Below are positions 27,642 through 36,143 of a DNA stretch of 64,000 nucleotides, in pieces (positions within the stretch are counted from its first letter, which is position 1; the number at the start of each line of letters is the position of its first letter). The notes under the pieces were generated by a model that saw only the letters and a list, made by a program, of their open reading frames with translations, ran no database searches and was not told the DNA's origin. Source of the stretch: Citrobacter amalonaticus (GTDB taxonomy: Bacteria; Pseudomonadota; Gammaproteobacteria; Enterobacterales; Enterobacteriaceae); NCBI RefSeq assembly GCF_018323885.1, contig NZ_AP024585.1:3038001-3102000 (forward strand). Direction: 5' to 3'. The translations under genes and the position numbers were made by a program.

Positions 27642-28628
27642 GTGACCAAAACTAACCTCATCACCGGTTTCCTCGGCAGCGGAAAAACCACTTCTATCCT
27701 CCATCTGTTAGCGCACAAAGACCCCACCGAAAAATGGGCGGTACTGGTCAATGAGTTCGGTGAGGTCGGCATTGACGGCGCTCTGCTTGCTGATAGCGGC
27801 GCGTTGCTCAAAGAGATCCCCGGCGGCTGTATGTGCTGCGTGAACGGCCTGCCCATGCAGGTTGGACTGAATACCCTGCTGCGTCAGGGAAAACCAGACC
27901 GCCTGCTGATCGAACCAACTGGACTGGGGCATCCGAAACAGATCCTCTCCCTCCTCACCGCACCGGTGTATGAACCCTGGATCGACCTGCGCGCCACGTT
28001 GTGCATTCTTGATCCTCGCGGATTGCTGGATGAAAAAAGCGTTACCAATGAGAACTTCCGCGATCAGTTAGCGGCAGCAGATATCATTGTGGCGAATAAA
28101 ACCGATCGTGCGACTGCGGAAAGTGAACGTGCGCTGCAAACCTGGTGGCAACAGTTTGGCGGCAACCGTCAGTTAGTGCAGGTCACGCATGGTCAGATTG
28201 ACAGACAGTTGCTCGATTTACCGCGTCTGAATCTGGCTGAATTGCCCACCAGCGCCGCGCATTCGCACAGCCATCCAGAACCGCGAGGATTGGCGGCGCT
28301 GAGCCTGCCAACTCAACAACGCTGGCGTCGTAGCCTGAACAGCGGTCAGGGGCATCAGGCCTGCGGCTGGATTTTTGATGCCGATACGGTCTTTGACACC
28401 ATCGGACTGCTGGAATGGGCACGACTGGCGCCGGTTGGCCGGGTGAAGGGAGTCATGCGTATTCCGGAAGGCCTCGTGCGCATTAATCGCCAGGGCGAAG
28501 ATCTGCACATTGAAACGCAGAATGTCGCGCCGCCGGACAGTCGTATTGAACTGATATCCAGCACCGAGGCAGACTGGAATACGTTGCAGAGCGCATTGTT
28601 GAAGCTTCGTTTAGCTGAACACGCGTAA
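27642..28628 (+). CDS. yeiR: COG0523 G3E GTPase YeiR (zinc-linked)
   Basis: YeiR is a zinc-binding GTPase of the COG0523/CobW metallochaperone family; E. coli yeiR mutants are reported sensitive to metal chelation. Motifs: Walker A GFLGSGKTTS near the N-terminus, the metal site GGCMCC (CxCC) about residue 65, NKTDR as base-recognition loop and a histidine-containing linker AHSHSHPEP. I chose GTG at 27642, which has a GGAG site eight bases upstream and gives 328 residues as in E. coli; an in-frame ATG at 27606 would add 12 residues without a convincing ribosome site. Possible read-through from yeiQ, 116 bp upstream. Confidence 0.92.
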   Translation: MTKTNLITGFLGSGKTTSILHLLAHKDPTEKWAVLVNEFGEVGIDGALLADSGALLKEIPGGCMCCVNGLPMQVGLNTLLRQGKPDRLLIEPTGLGHPKQILSLLTAPVYEPWIDLRATLCILDPRGLLDEKSVTNENFRDQLAAADIIVANKTDRATAESERALQTWWQQFGGNRQLVQVTHGQIDRQLLDLPRLNLAELPTSAAHSHSHPEPRGLAALSLPTQQRWRRSLNSGQGHQACGWIFDADTVFDTIGLLEWARLAPVGRVKGVMRIPEGLVRINRQGEDLHIETQNVAPPDSRIELISSTEADWNTLQSALLKLRLAEHA

Positions 28629-28666
28629 GGTTGCCTGCGATTTATTGAACAGCGAACATGTTAAAT

Positions 28667-29380
28667 ATGAAAATCCGGTTACCACTGATACTTCTGCTGA
28701 ATGTTGCCGGTCTGGCGTTATTCATGAGCTGGTATATGCCCGTGAATCATGGATTCTGGTTCCCGGTTGACGCCGGCATTTTCCACTTCTTTAACCAGAA
28801 ACTGGTAGAGAGCCCGGCCTTCCTGTGGCTGGTCGCCATCACCAATAATCGGGCGTTTGACGCCTGTTCCCTGCTGGCGATGGGTTGTCTGATGCTGAAT
28901 TTCTGGCTGAAAGAGACGCCTGCAGGCCGCCGCCGTATTGTCATCATCGGTCTGGTGATGCTGCTTACCGCCGTGGTTCTGAACCAGGCAGGTCAGGCGC
29001 TGCTGCCTGTAAAACGCGCCAGTCCTACGCTCAGTTTTGCTAATATTTATCGCGTCAGCGAATTGCTGCATATTTCGACGAAGGATGCCTCCAAAGACAG
29101 TTTCCCTGGCGATCACGGGATGATGCTGCTTATTTTCGCCGCATTTATGTTGCGCTATTTCGGAAAAGCCGCAGGATTTATCGGCCTTATTATTGTTGTG
29201 GTTTTTGCTTTCCCGCGTGTCATGATCGGCGCCCACTGGTTCACCGATATCGCCGTAGGATCATTAACCGTGGTTCTAATTGGCCTGCCCTGGTGTCTCC
29301 TGACCCCGTTAAGCGATCGCCTTATCGCGCTTTTCGACAATTATCTTCCCGGCAAAAACACACAAATCTTAAACAAATAA
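28667..29380 (+). CDS. lpxT: Lipid A 1-diphosphate synthase LpxT (YeiU)
   Basis: LpxT is an inner-membrane PAP2-family enzyme that moves phosphate from undecaprenyl pyrophosphate to the 1-position of lipid A on the periplasmic side. The product from ATG 28667 is 237 residues, the E. coli length; an in-frame ATG at 28658 would add three. PAP2 motifs are KRASPTL (motif 1), FPGDHGMM (motif 2, with the catalytic His) and RVMIGAHWFTDI (motif 3), set among about six membrane helices. It follows yeiR by 38 bp and may be co-transcribed with it. Confidence 0.93.
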   Translation: MKIRLPLILLLNVAGLALFMSWYMPVNHGFWFPVDAGIFHFFNQKLVESPAFLWLVAITNNRAFDACSLLAMGCLMLNFWLKETPAGRRRIVIIGLVMLLTAVVLNQAGQALLPVKRASPTLSFANIYRVSELLHISTKDASKDSFPGDHGMMLLIFAAFMLRYFGKAAGFIGLIIVVVFAFPRVMIGAHWFTDIAVGSLTVVLIGLPWCLLTPLSDRLIALFDNYLPGKNTQILNK

Positions 29381-29393
29381 CCCACAATTATTA

Positions 29394-29429
29394 ACATCAT
29401 CAGGGTTTATTCTTACGCCCTGATGATGT
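29394..29429 (+). terminator. Possible terminator or stem-loop after lpxT
   Basis: ACATCATCAGGG and its exact complement CCCTGATGATGT are separated by 12 bases. The stem is strong, but only GTTAAGATAAATT follows, with no T-run, so it may be an mRNA 3'-end stabiliser or Rho-dependent boundary instead of an intrinsic terminator. Confidence 0.5.
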
Positions 29430-29750
29430 GTTAAGATAAATTATTCATCTCATCGTCATTATTTTGTCATGACATTACCTTTGAGAATGAATGAGTTGCC
29501 TGTTTTTCCGTCATTTTGCGTTTAAATTGACCAATCCCGTTTATTCACTTTCTGTATCACATTTTCTTATTAAAATTCAGATAAAATCACTCGCCAAGCC
29601 TGAAACGATCGGGTAACCTCGAACTCGTTTTGCCTCGCTGGGTTATTATTCTCTTCGCGAATAAATTTGTGCGTTCTGCCACAGTTTTGCGCTTAAAGAA
29701 TTGTCTCATTGTGCGCAGGTAATTAGTCTCGTCACGTTTGGCATTTTTTA

Positions 29751-29768
29751 TAACGATATTTATCGTTA
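29751..29768. promoter_or_regulatory. 18-base palindrome in the mepS leader
   Basis: TAACGATATTTATCGTTA is symmetric except for its central TT, ending 25 bases before the mepS ATG. It could be an operator or an RNA hairpin just upstream of the ribosome site. Confidence 0.45.
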
Positions 29769-29793
29769 AGGACTTCAAGGGAAAACAAACAAA

Positions 29794-30363
29794 ATGGTCA
29801 AATCTCAACCGATCTTGAGATATATCTTGCGCGGGATCCCCGCGATAGCAGTCGCGGTACTGCTTTCTGCATGTAGCACTACCACAAACACCGCAAAGAA
29901 CACGCATTCTGAGACGCTTGGTGTGAATCAAGAAGCTTCCTCACTGCAAGCTTCTCAGGATGAATTTGAGAGTATGGTACGTAACCTCGATGTTAAATCG
30001 CGGATTATGGATCAGTACGCTGACTGGAAAGGCGTGCGCTATCGTCTCGGCGGCAACTCCAAAAAAGGTATTGATTGTTCCAGCTTTGTACAGCGTACAT
30101 TCCGTGAACAGTTTGGTTTAGAACTCCCACGCTCCACCTACGAGCAACAGGAAACCGGTAAATCCGTTTCGCGCACTAATCTGCGTACTGGCGATCTGGT
30201 TCTGTTCCGCGCAGGTTCGACGGGCCGTCATGTTGGTATTTACATTGGCAACAACCAGTTTGTTCATGCCTCTACCAGCAGCGGTGTCATCATCTCCAGC
30301 ATGAACGAGCCATACTGGAAGAAGCGCTATAACGAAGCGCGTCGGGTTCTGAGCCGCAGTTAA
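29794..30363 (+). CDS. mepS: Murein DD-endopeptidase MepS (Spr), outer-membrane lipoprotein
   Basis: MepS cuts mDAP-D-Ala cross-links so new peptidoglycan can be inserted; its level is set by NlpI-Prc proteolysis in E. coli. The 189-residue precursor has a lipoprotein signal with lipobox LLSAC (Cys27), then an NlpC/P60 domain with catalytic Cys95 in GIDCSSFVQ, His146 in [10 protein letters not shown] and His158 in QFVHAS. The residue after Cys-Ser is Ser where E. coli has Gly, a common variation in the family. Length is one residue more than E. coli Spr. Single gene with its own terminator. Confidence 0.95.
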   Translation: MVKSQPILRYILRGIPAIAVAVLLSACSTTTNTAKNTHSETLGVNQEASSLQASQDEFESMVRNLDVKSRIMDQYADWKGVRYRLGGNSKKGIDCSSFVQRTFREQFGLELPRSTYEQQETGKSVSRTNLRTGDLVLFRAGSTGRHVGIYIGNNQFVHASTSSGVIISSMNEPYWKKRYNEARRVLSRS

Positions 30364-30404
30364 TCGTTTGGTTGCTATCCCTTGGCGACCCTGACGAGAC
30401 AGAC

Positions 30405-30435
30405 GAAAAGCATCGCTTCGGCGGTGCTTTTTTTT
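30405..30435 (+). terminator. Terminator after mepS
   Basis: GCATCGC, TTCG tetraloop, GCGGTGC with one G-U pair, then a run of eight T: strong intrinsic terminator. Confidence 0.93.
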
Positions 30436-30548
30436 GATTCCCTTTTTCTCCCTGTGGAAAAGCATGACTCGCCGAAGCAATCCAGGCTATAGTCTTGTTA
30501 TTCCATCACATTTATCATCATCGCAATCTCAGGATAAAGCCAGGCATC

Positions 30549-32105
30549 ATGTTCACTCACGCCTTAACGACTGGTCGAAAAATCGTGCTTACCTGCCTGA
30601 TTACCGGGGTTGTCGTTGCTATTGTTATCAGTAGCTTACAATTCGTGATGGCGTGGCATAAGCGGGAAGTTAAATACGACACGCTGGTTTCTGACATTCA
30701 GCATTACCTGGTTAGCTATTTTGCCGATCTCAAAAGTACTACCGACATTCTTCAACCGTTGACTTTAAAGACCTGTAAACAAGTCAGCGCAGAACTCACT
30801 TCCCGTGCCGCCTTTAGCCTGAACGTTCGTGCCTTTTTGCTGGTCAAGGATAAGAAAGCATTTTGCTCATCGGCAACCGGAGGCATGGATACGCTGCTGA
30901 CTGAACTGGTCCCCAGCCTCGATATTGGTAAAGATATCGATATGGCGATTATCCCAGGAACGCCGATGATGCCCAATAAACCCGCGATGGTGATTTGGTA
31001 TCGTAATCCCCTGATGATGAATAGCGGCGTTTTCACCTCCCTGAATATCAACCTTACGCCGTATTTGCTCTATACCGCCCGCCAGGAAGACTTTGACGGG
31101 ATTGCCATCATCGTCGGCAACACCGTGTTGTCGACCTTTTCAGACCATCTGCTCACCGTTGATGAACTCGACGGTTCACCGGAGCGCGAAGCAAAAATTG
31201 CCGGTGTTCCGGTGACGATCAGGCTATACGCAACCAACTGGACCTGGCCCGACTTATGGTATGCCCTGCTTCTCGGCGGGATGGGTGGGATCATTGCGGG
31301 TTTACTCTGCTACTACGTCATGAGCATTCGCTTGCGGCCCGGAAAAGAGATCCTCACCGGGATCAAACGCGATCAGTTCTACGTCGTCTATCAGCCCGTC
31401 GTGGATACGCAGTCGCTGAAGGTCACCGGGCTGGAAGTGTTGCTGCGCTGGAGACACCCAACGGCAGGAGAAATCCCACCTGATGCGTTTATTCATTACG
31501 CTGAGGCCCAGCACATGATAGTGCCGCTGACCCAGCATCTGTTTAAGCTGGTGGCGCGGGACGCCCCTACGCTGCAAAAAGTCCTCCCGGTCGGCGCGAA
31601 GTACGGTATCAATATTGCGCCTGATCACCTGCACAGCAGCAGTTTTAAAGATGACGTTCGGCAGTTAGTCGCCGCGATGCCGCCCAACCACTTCCAGATC
31701 GTGCTGGAAATTACTGAACGCGACATGCTCAAGCAACATGAAGCGTCACAGTTATTTGAGTGGCTGCACACCGCGGGCTTCGAAATTGCGATAGACGACT
31801 TCGGTACCGGCCACAGTGCGCTGATTTATCTGGAACGCTACACCCTGGATTATCTGAAAATCGATCGCGGTTTTATTAACGCCATTGGAACAGAAACCGT
31901 CACTTCGCCGGTGCTGGATGCAGTGCTGACGCTCGCTAAACGCCTCGATATGATGACGGTAGCTGAAGGGGTGGAAACGCCTGAGCAGGCAAAATGGCTG
32001 CATGAACGCGGGGTTCGCTTCCTGCAGGGCTACTGGATTAGCCGCCCGCTGCCGCTCGACGAATTTGTTGATTGGGTTTCACAGCCACACGCGCTGAAAT
32101 GGTAA
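30549..32105 (+). CDS. pdeN: Cyclic-di-GMP phosphodiesterase PdeN (Rtn)
   Basis: Membrane-bound EAL phosphodiesterase that hydrolyses c-di-GMP to pGpG. The 518-residue protein (E. coli length) has a TM helix near residues 12-35, a periplasmic CSS-motif domain with CSSATGGMD near residue 106, a second TM helix (WYALLLGGMGGIIAGLLCYY) and a cytosolic EAL domain from about 265: GLEVLLRWRH (EVL in place of EAL), NIAPDHLHS, EITERDML, DDFGTGHSAL, KIDRGFI and AEGVETPEQ. CSS domains sense periplasmic redox through the DsbA/DsbB system in relatives. ATG 30549 was chosen over an in-frame ATG at 30495, which adds an unrelated His-rich stretch. Confidence 0.95.
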   Translation: MFTHALTTGRKIVLTCLITGVVVAIVISSLQFVMAWHKREVKYDTLVSDIQHYLVSYFADLKSTTDILQPLTLKTCKQVSAELTSRAAFSLNVRAFLLVKDKKAFCSSATGGMDTLLTELVPSLDIGKDIDMAIIPGTPMMPNKPAMVIWYRNPLMMNSGVFTSLNINLTPYLLYTARQEDFDGIAIIVGNTVLSTFSDHLLTVDELDGSPEREAKIAGVPVTIRLYATNWTWPDLWYALLLGGMGGIIAGLLCYYVMSIRLRPGKEILTGIKRDQFYVVYQPVVDTQSLKVTGLEVLLRWRHPTAGEIPPDAFIHYAEAQHMIVPLTQHLFKLVARDAPTLQKVLPVGAKYGINIAPDHLHSSSFKDDVRQLVAAMPPNHFQIVLEITERDMLKQHEASQLFEWLHTAGFEIAIDDFGTGHSALIYLERYTLDYLKIDRGFINAIGTETVTSPVLDAVLTLAKRLDMMTVAEGVETPEQAKWLHERGVRFLQGYWISRPLPLDEFVDWVSQPHALKW

Positions 32106-32201
32106 AGTCCCAACGCGTGGATTCACAACAGACGCCACCTGCCCTATTATTCAGGCATCAGAGTGACCTGCGCGGGCAGGTAAGCAAGACAAGGAATCCC
32201 T

Positions 32202-34022
32202 TTGCAGATAATCGTTCGCATATTGCTGCTGTTTGTCATGTTGATAAGCGCGAGTGTCCAGGCGCAGGCGATCAAAGAGAGTTATGCCTTCGCGGTACTG
32301 GGAGAGCCTAAATACGCGTTCAACTTTGATCATTTTGATTACGCCAATCCCGCCGCCCCCAAAGGCGGTCAGATTACCCTTTCCGCGCTCGGCACCTTCG
32401 ACAACTTCAACCGCTACGCCCTGCGAGGAAACCCCGGCGCCCGGACCGAACAGCTTTACGACACCCTGTTTACCACCTCTGATGACGAGCCCGGCAGCTA
32501 TTATCCGCTGATCGCCGAGAGCGCACGCTATGCAGAGGATTATTCGTGGGTGGAAATCACGATCAACCCCCGCGCTCGTTTTCATGATGGCTCGCCCGTC
32601 ATGGCCAAAGATGTCGCCTTCACTTTCAACAAATTTATGAATGAAGGCGTGCCACAGTTTCGTCTGGTCTACAAAGGCACAACGGTTAAAGCCATTGCCC
32701 CACTCACCGTACGCATGGAGCTCGCGAAGCCGGGTAAAGAGGATATGCTCAGTCTGTTCTCATTACCCGTAATGCCACAAGCGTACTGGAAAGATCATAA
32801 GCTCAGCGACCCGTTGTCCAGACCGCCGCTGGGTGGTGGTCCTTATCGCATTAGTCAGTGGAAGATGGGGCAATATATTGTCTATACGCGCGTGAAGGAT
32901 TACTGGGCGGCCAATCTGCCGGTCAATCGTGGCCGTTGGAACTTCGATGTCATTCGTTATGACTATTATCTCGACGACAACGTAGCCTTTGAGGCCTTTA
33001 AGGCCGGCGCGTTTGATTTGCGCCTGGAGAGCGATGCCAAAAACTGGGCGACGCGCTATGTTGGCAAAAACTTTGATAATCAGTACATCATCAAAGATGA
33101 GCAGAAAAATGAATCAGCGCAGGATACGCGCTGGCTGGCGTTCAACATTCAGCGCCCCGTTTTCAATGATCGACGCGTCCGTGAAGCCGTTACGCTGGCG
33201 TTTGATTTTGAATGGATGAATAAAGCGCTGTTCTACAACGCCTGGAGCCGGGCAAACAGCTATTTCCAGAACACCGAGTATGCGGCCAGAAACTACCCCG
33301 ATGCGGCTGAACTGGTCCTGCTTGCGCCGATGAAAAAGGATCTGCCGCCGGAAGTCTTCAGCCAGATTTATCAGCCTCCCGTATCCAAAGGTGACGGTTA
33401 CGATCGGGAAAACCTATTAAAAGCGGATAAATTACTGAAAGACGCGGGCTGGGAACTGAAAGGTCAGCAACGGATTAACATGGTCACTGGCAAACCGCTG
33501 AATTTTGAACTGCTCATTTCCGCCGCCAGTAACAGCCAGTGGGTCTTGCCCTTCCAGCATAATCTCCAGCGTCTGGGGATTACGATGACTATTCGTCAGG
33601 TGGATAACTCACAGCTCACCAATCGCCTGCGCAGCCGGGACTACGACATGATGCCGACCCTGTGGCGGGCGATGCCGTGGCCCAGTTCCGATCTGCAAAT
33701 CTCCTGGGCGTCCGAGTATATCGACTCAAGTTATAATTCTCCAGGTGTGAAAAGTCCGGTGGTCGACAAACTGATCGCCCAAATCATCGCCGCACAGGGT
33801 GATAAAAACAAACTGCTGCCGCTTGGACGTGCGCTGGACCGCGTGCTGACCTGGAATTACTACATGTTGCCGATGTGGTACATGGCGGAAGATCGACTGG
33901 CCTGGTGGGATAAATTTTCCCGTCCAGGCATTCGTCCAATTTATACTATTGGCCTGGATAACTGGTGGTATGACGTAAACCGGGCAGCGAAGTTACCTGC
34001 CGCCAGACGGCAGGGTGAATAA
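32202..34022 (+). CDS. yejA: Periplasmic peptide-binding protein YejA
   Basis: YejA is the solute-binding protein of the YejABEF transporter, which imports microcin C in E. coli and peptides in Salmonella and Brucella. The product is 606 residues with signal peptide IIVRILLLFVMLISASVQAQA, then an extracellular solute-binding family 5 fold (HFDYANPAAPKGG, LYDTLFTTS, RWLAFNIQRPVFNDRRVREA). No ATG is available: the E. coli initiator position reads ATA here. I place the start at TTG 32202, which has AAGGA seven bases upstream; initiation at ATA is the alternative. It heads the operon yejABEF. Confidence 0.93.
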   Translation: MQIIVRILLLFVMLISASVQAQAIKESYAFAVLGEPKYAFNFDHFDYANPAAPKGGQITLSALGTFDNFNRYALRGNPGARTEQLYDTLFTTSDDEPGSYYPLIAESARYAEDYSWVEITINPRARFHDGSPVMAKDVAFTFNKFMNEGVPQFRLVYKGTTVKAIAPLTVRMELAKPGKEDMLSLFSLPVMPQAYWKDHKLSDPLSRPPLGGGPYRISQWKMGQYIVYTRVKDYWAANLPVNRGRWNFDVIRYDYYLDDNVAFEAFKAGAFDLRLESDAKNWATRYVGKNFDNQYIIKDEQKNESAQDTRWLAFNIQRPVFNDRRVREAVTLAFDFEWMNKALFYNAWSRANSYFQNTEYAARNYPDAAELVLLAPMKKDLPPEVFSQIYQPPVSKGDGYDRENLLKADKLLKDAGWELKGQQRINMVTGKPLNFELLISAASNSQWVLPFQHNLQRLGITMTIRQVDNSQLTNRLRSRDYDMMPTLWRAMPWPSSDLQISWASEYIDSSYNSPGVKSPVVDKLIAQIIAAQGDKNKLLPLGRALDRVLTWNYYMLPMWYMAEDRLAWWDKFSRPGIRPIYTIGLDNWWYDVNRAAKLPAARRQGE

Positions 34023-35117
34023 ATGGGCGCGTACCTGATTCGTCGTTTGTTGCTGGTTATCCCGACGCTCTGGGCAATCATCACCATCAACTTTTTTATC
34101 GTGCAAATTGCCCCCGGCGGCCCGGTCGATCAGGCGATTGCCGCCATCGAATTTGGTCAAACGAGCGCGCTGCCCGGTGCCGGGAGCGAAGGTGTTCGCG
34201 CCAGCCATGCCCGAACCGGGGTGGGAAATATCAGCGACAGCAACTATCGCGGGGGACGCGGCCTTGATCCGGAAGTGATTGCCGAAATCACCCAACGCTA
34301 CGGTTTCGATAAGCCACTGCACGAGCGCTATTTCACCATGCTGTGGAACTATATCCGCTTCGATTTCGGCGACAGCCTGTTTCGTAGCGCCTCGGTACTG
34401 ACGCTCATCAAAGAGAGTCTGCCGGTGTCGATCACCCTGGGGTTGTGGAGTACGCTCATCATCTATCTGGTGTCGATTCCGTTGGGGATCCGCAAGGCCG
34501 TGCATAACGGCAGCCGGTTTGACGTCTGGAGTAGCGCGTTTATTATCATCGGCTACGCTATCCCGGCGTTTCTGTTCGCAATACTGTTGATTGTCTTCTT
34601 TGCCGGCGGCAGCTATTACGACCTCTTCCCGCTGCGTGGTCTGGTCTCGGCGAATTTTGACACGCTGCCGTGGTATCAAAAGGTAACCGACTATCTGTGG
34701 CACATCACCTTACCCGTCCTGGCGACAGTCATTGGCGGGTTTGCTGCATTAACGATGCTGACCAAAAATTCCTTTCTTGATGAAGTGCGCAAGCAGTATG
34801 TCGTCACTGCCCGCGCCAAAGGGGTCAGTGAAGGGAATATCCTGCGGAAGCACGTTTTTCGTAACGCCATGCTGCTGGTGATCGCCGGTTTTCCGGCCAC
34901 CTTCATCAGCATGTTTTTTACCGGTTCGCTGCTGATCGAAGTGATGTTTTCCCTCAACGGTCTGGGCCTGTTGGGTTATGAGGCAACGGTGTCACGCGAC
35001 TACCCGGTGATGTTTGGCACGCTGTACATCTTCACCTTGATCGGCCTGCTGCTGAATATTCTCAGTGATATCAGCTATACGCTGGTCGATCCGCGCATTG
35101 ATTTTGAGGGACGTTAA
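34023..35117 (+). CDS. yejB: Peptide ABC transporter permease YejB
   Basis: Inner-membrane subunit of YejABEF. The 364-residue protein matches E. coli; TM1 at residues 8-30 ([19 protein letters not shown]) and five further helices form a DppB-type permease, with the EAA loop at [20 protein letters not shown] that docks on the ATPase YejF. It starts on the base after the yejA stop (TAAATG) and overlaps yejE by one base, so translation is tightly coupled. The stretch [20 protein letters not shown] is a periplasmic insertion typical of YejB. Confidence 0.95.
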   Translation: MGAYLIRRLLLVIPTLWAIITINFFIVQIAPGGPVDQAIAAIEFGQTSALPGAGSEGVRASHARTGVGNISDSNYRGGRGLDPEVIAEITQRYGFDKPLHERYFTMLWNYIRFDFGDSLFRSASVLTLIKESLPVSITLGLWSTLIIYLVSIPLGIRKAVHNGSRFDVWSSAFIIIGYAIPAFLFAILLIVFFAGGSYYDLFPLRGLVSANFDTLPWYQKVTDYLWHITLPVLATVIGGFAALTMLTKNSFLDEVRKQYVVTARAKGVSEGNILRKHVFRNAMLLVIAGFPATFISMFFTGSLLIEVMFSLNGLGLLGYEATVSRDYPVMFGTLYIFTLIGLLLNILSDISYTLVDPRIDFEGR

Positions 35118-36142
35118 TGGCCCATTTAAGCCCCGTCAATCAGGCCCGCTGGGCGCGTTTTCGCCATCATCGTCGTGGCTTCTGGTCGCTGTGGATTTTT
35201 CTCGTCCTGTTTGGTCTGAGTCTGTGTTCTGAATTGATTGCTAACGATAAACCGCTGTTAGTGCGCTACGACGGAAGCTGGTATTTCCCGCTGGTCAAGA
35301 ACTACAGTGAGAGCGATTTTGGCGGGCCGCTGGCAACAAGGGCGGATTACCAGGACCCGTGGCTGAAGCAACAACTGGAAAGCCGCGGGTGGGTCCTCTG
35401 GGCTCCGGTGCGCTTTGGGGCGAACAGCATCAACTTTGCGACTGACAAACCCTTCCCCTCGCCCCCTTCGGCGCAGAACTGGCTGGGTACCGATGCCAAC
35501 GGCGGCGACGTACTGGCGCGAGTGCTTTACGGCACGCGGATCTCCATTCTTTTCGGCCTGATGCTGACCTTGTGTTCAAGCGTCATGGGTGTACTGGCCG
35601 GGGCGCTACAGGGCTACTACGGTGGCAAAGTGGATTTATGGGGCCAACGGTTTATCGAGGTCTGGTCGGGTATGCCGACGCTGTTCCTGATTATTTTGCT
35701 CTCCAGCGTCGTGCAGCCTAACTTCTGGTGGCTGCTGGCGATTACGGTGCTGTTTGGCTGGATGAGTCTGGTCGGCGTGGTGCGTGCGGAGTTCTTACGC
35801 ACGCGAAACTTCGACTATATCCGGGCCGCCCAGGCGCTCGGCGTCAGCGACCGCAGTATCATTTTTCGTCACATGCTTCCCAACGCGATGGTTGCCACCC
35901 TGACCTTCTTACCGTTCATTTTATGCAGTTCCATCACCACTCTGACGTCGCTCGATTTTCTTGGCTTTGGTTTACCGTTAGGTTCTCCTTCGCTCGGTGA
36001 GTTACTCCTGCAAGGCAAAAACAACCTGCAGGCGCCGTGGCTGGGTATTACTGCGTTTTTGTCGGTCGCCATTCTCCTCTCGCTGCTGATCTTTATTGGC
36101 GAGGCCGTCCGTGACGCATTCGATCCCAACAAGGCGGTGTAA
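35117..36142 (+). CDS. yejE: Peptide ABC transporter permease YejE
   Basis: Second permease subunit of YejABEF, 341 residues as in E. coli. It has an OppC-type fold: an N-terminal helix (FWSLWIFLVLFGLSLCSELI), a long periplasmic segment, LGTDANGGDVLARVLYGTR, and the ATPase-docking EAA loop IRAAQALGVSDRSIIFRHML. It overlaps yejB by one base (TAATG) and ends one base before yejF. Confidence 0.95.
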   Translation: MAHLSPVNQARWARFRHHRRGFWSLWIFLVLFGLSLCSELIANDKPLLVRYDGSWYFPLVKNYSESDFGGPLATRADYQDPWLKQQLESRGWVLWAPVRFGANSINFATDKPFPSPPSAQNWLGTDANGGDVLARVLYGTRISILFGLMLTLCSSVMGVLAGALQGYYGGKVDLWGQRFIEVWSGMPTLFLIILLSSVVQPNFWWLLAITVLFGWMSLVGVVRAEFLRTRNFDYIRAAQALGVSDRSIIFRHMLPNAMVATLTFLPFILCSSITTLTSLDFLGFGLPLGSPSLGELLLQGKNNLQAPWLGITAFLSVAILLSLLIFIGEAVRDAFDPNKAV

Positions 36143-36143
36143 C

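Larger units (their letters stand above)
29381..29793. other. lpxT-mepS intergenic region
   Basis: A 413-bp AT-rich gap on the plus strand. It holds a 12-bp perfect inverted repeat right after lpxT (29394-29429) and an 18-base palindrome close to the mepS start (29751-29768). The mepS promoter must lie here. No coding frame with a credible start and ribosome site was found. Confidence 0.5.

Noticed and set aside
30082..30096. DCSSF in MepS as a possible inactivating change from DCSGF
   Set aside because: The catalytic Cys and both His are present, and Ser at this position is common in NlpC/P60 proteins.
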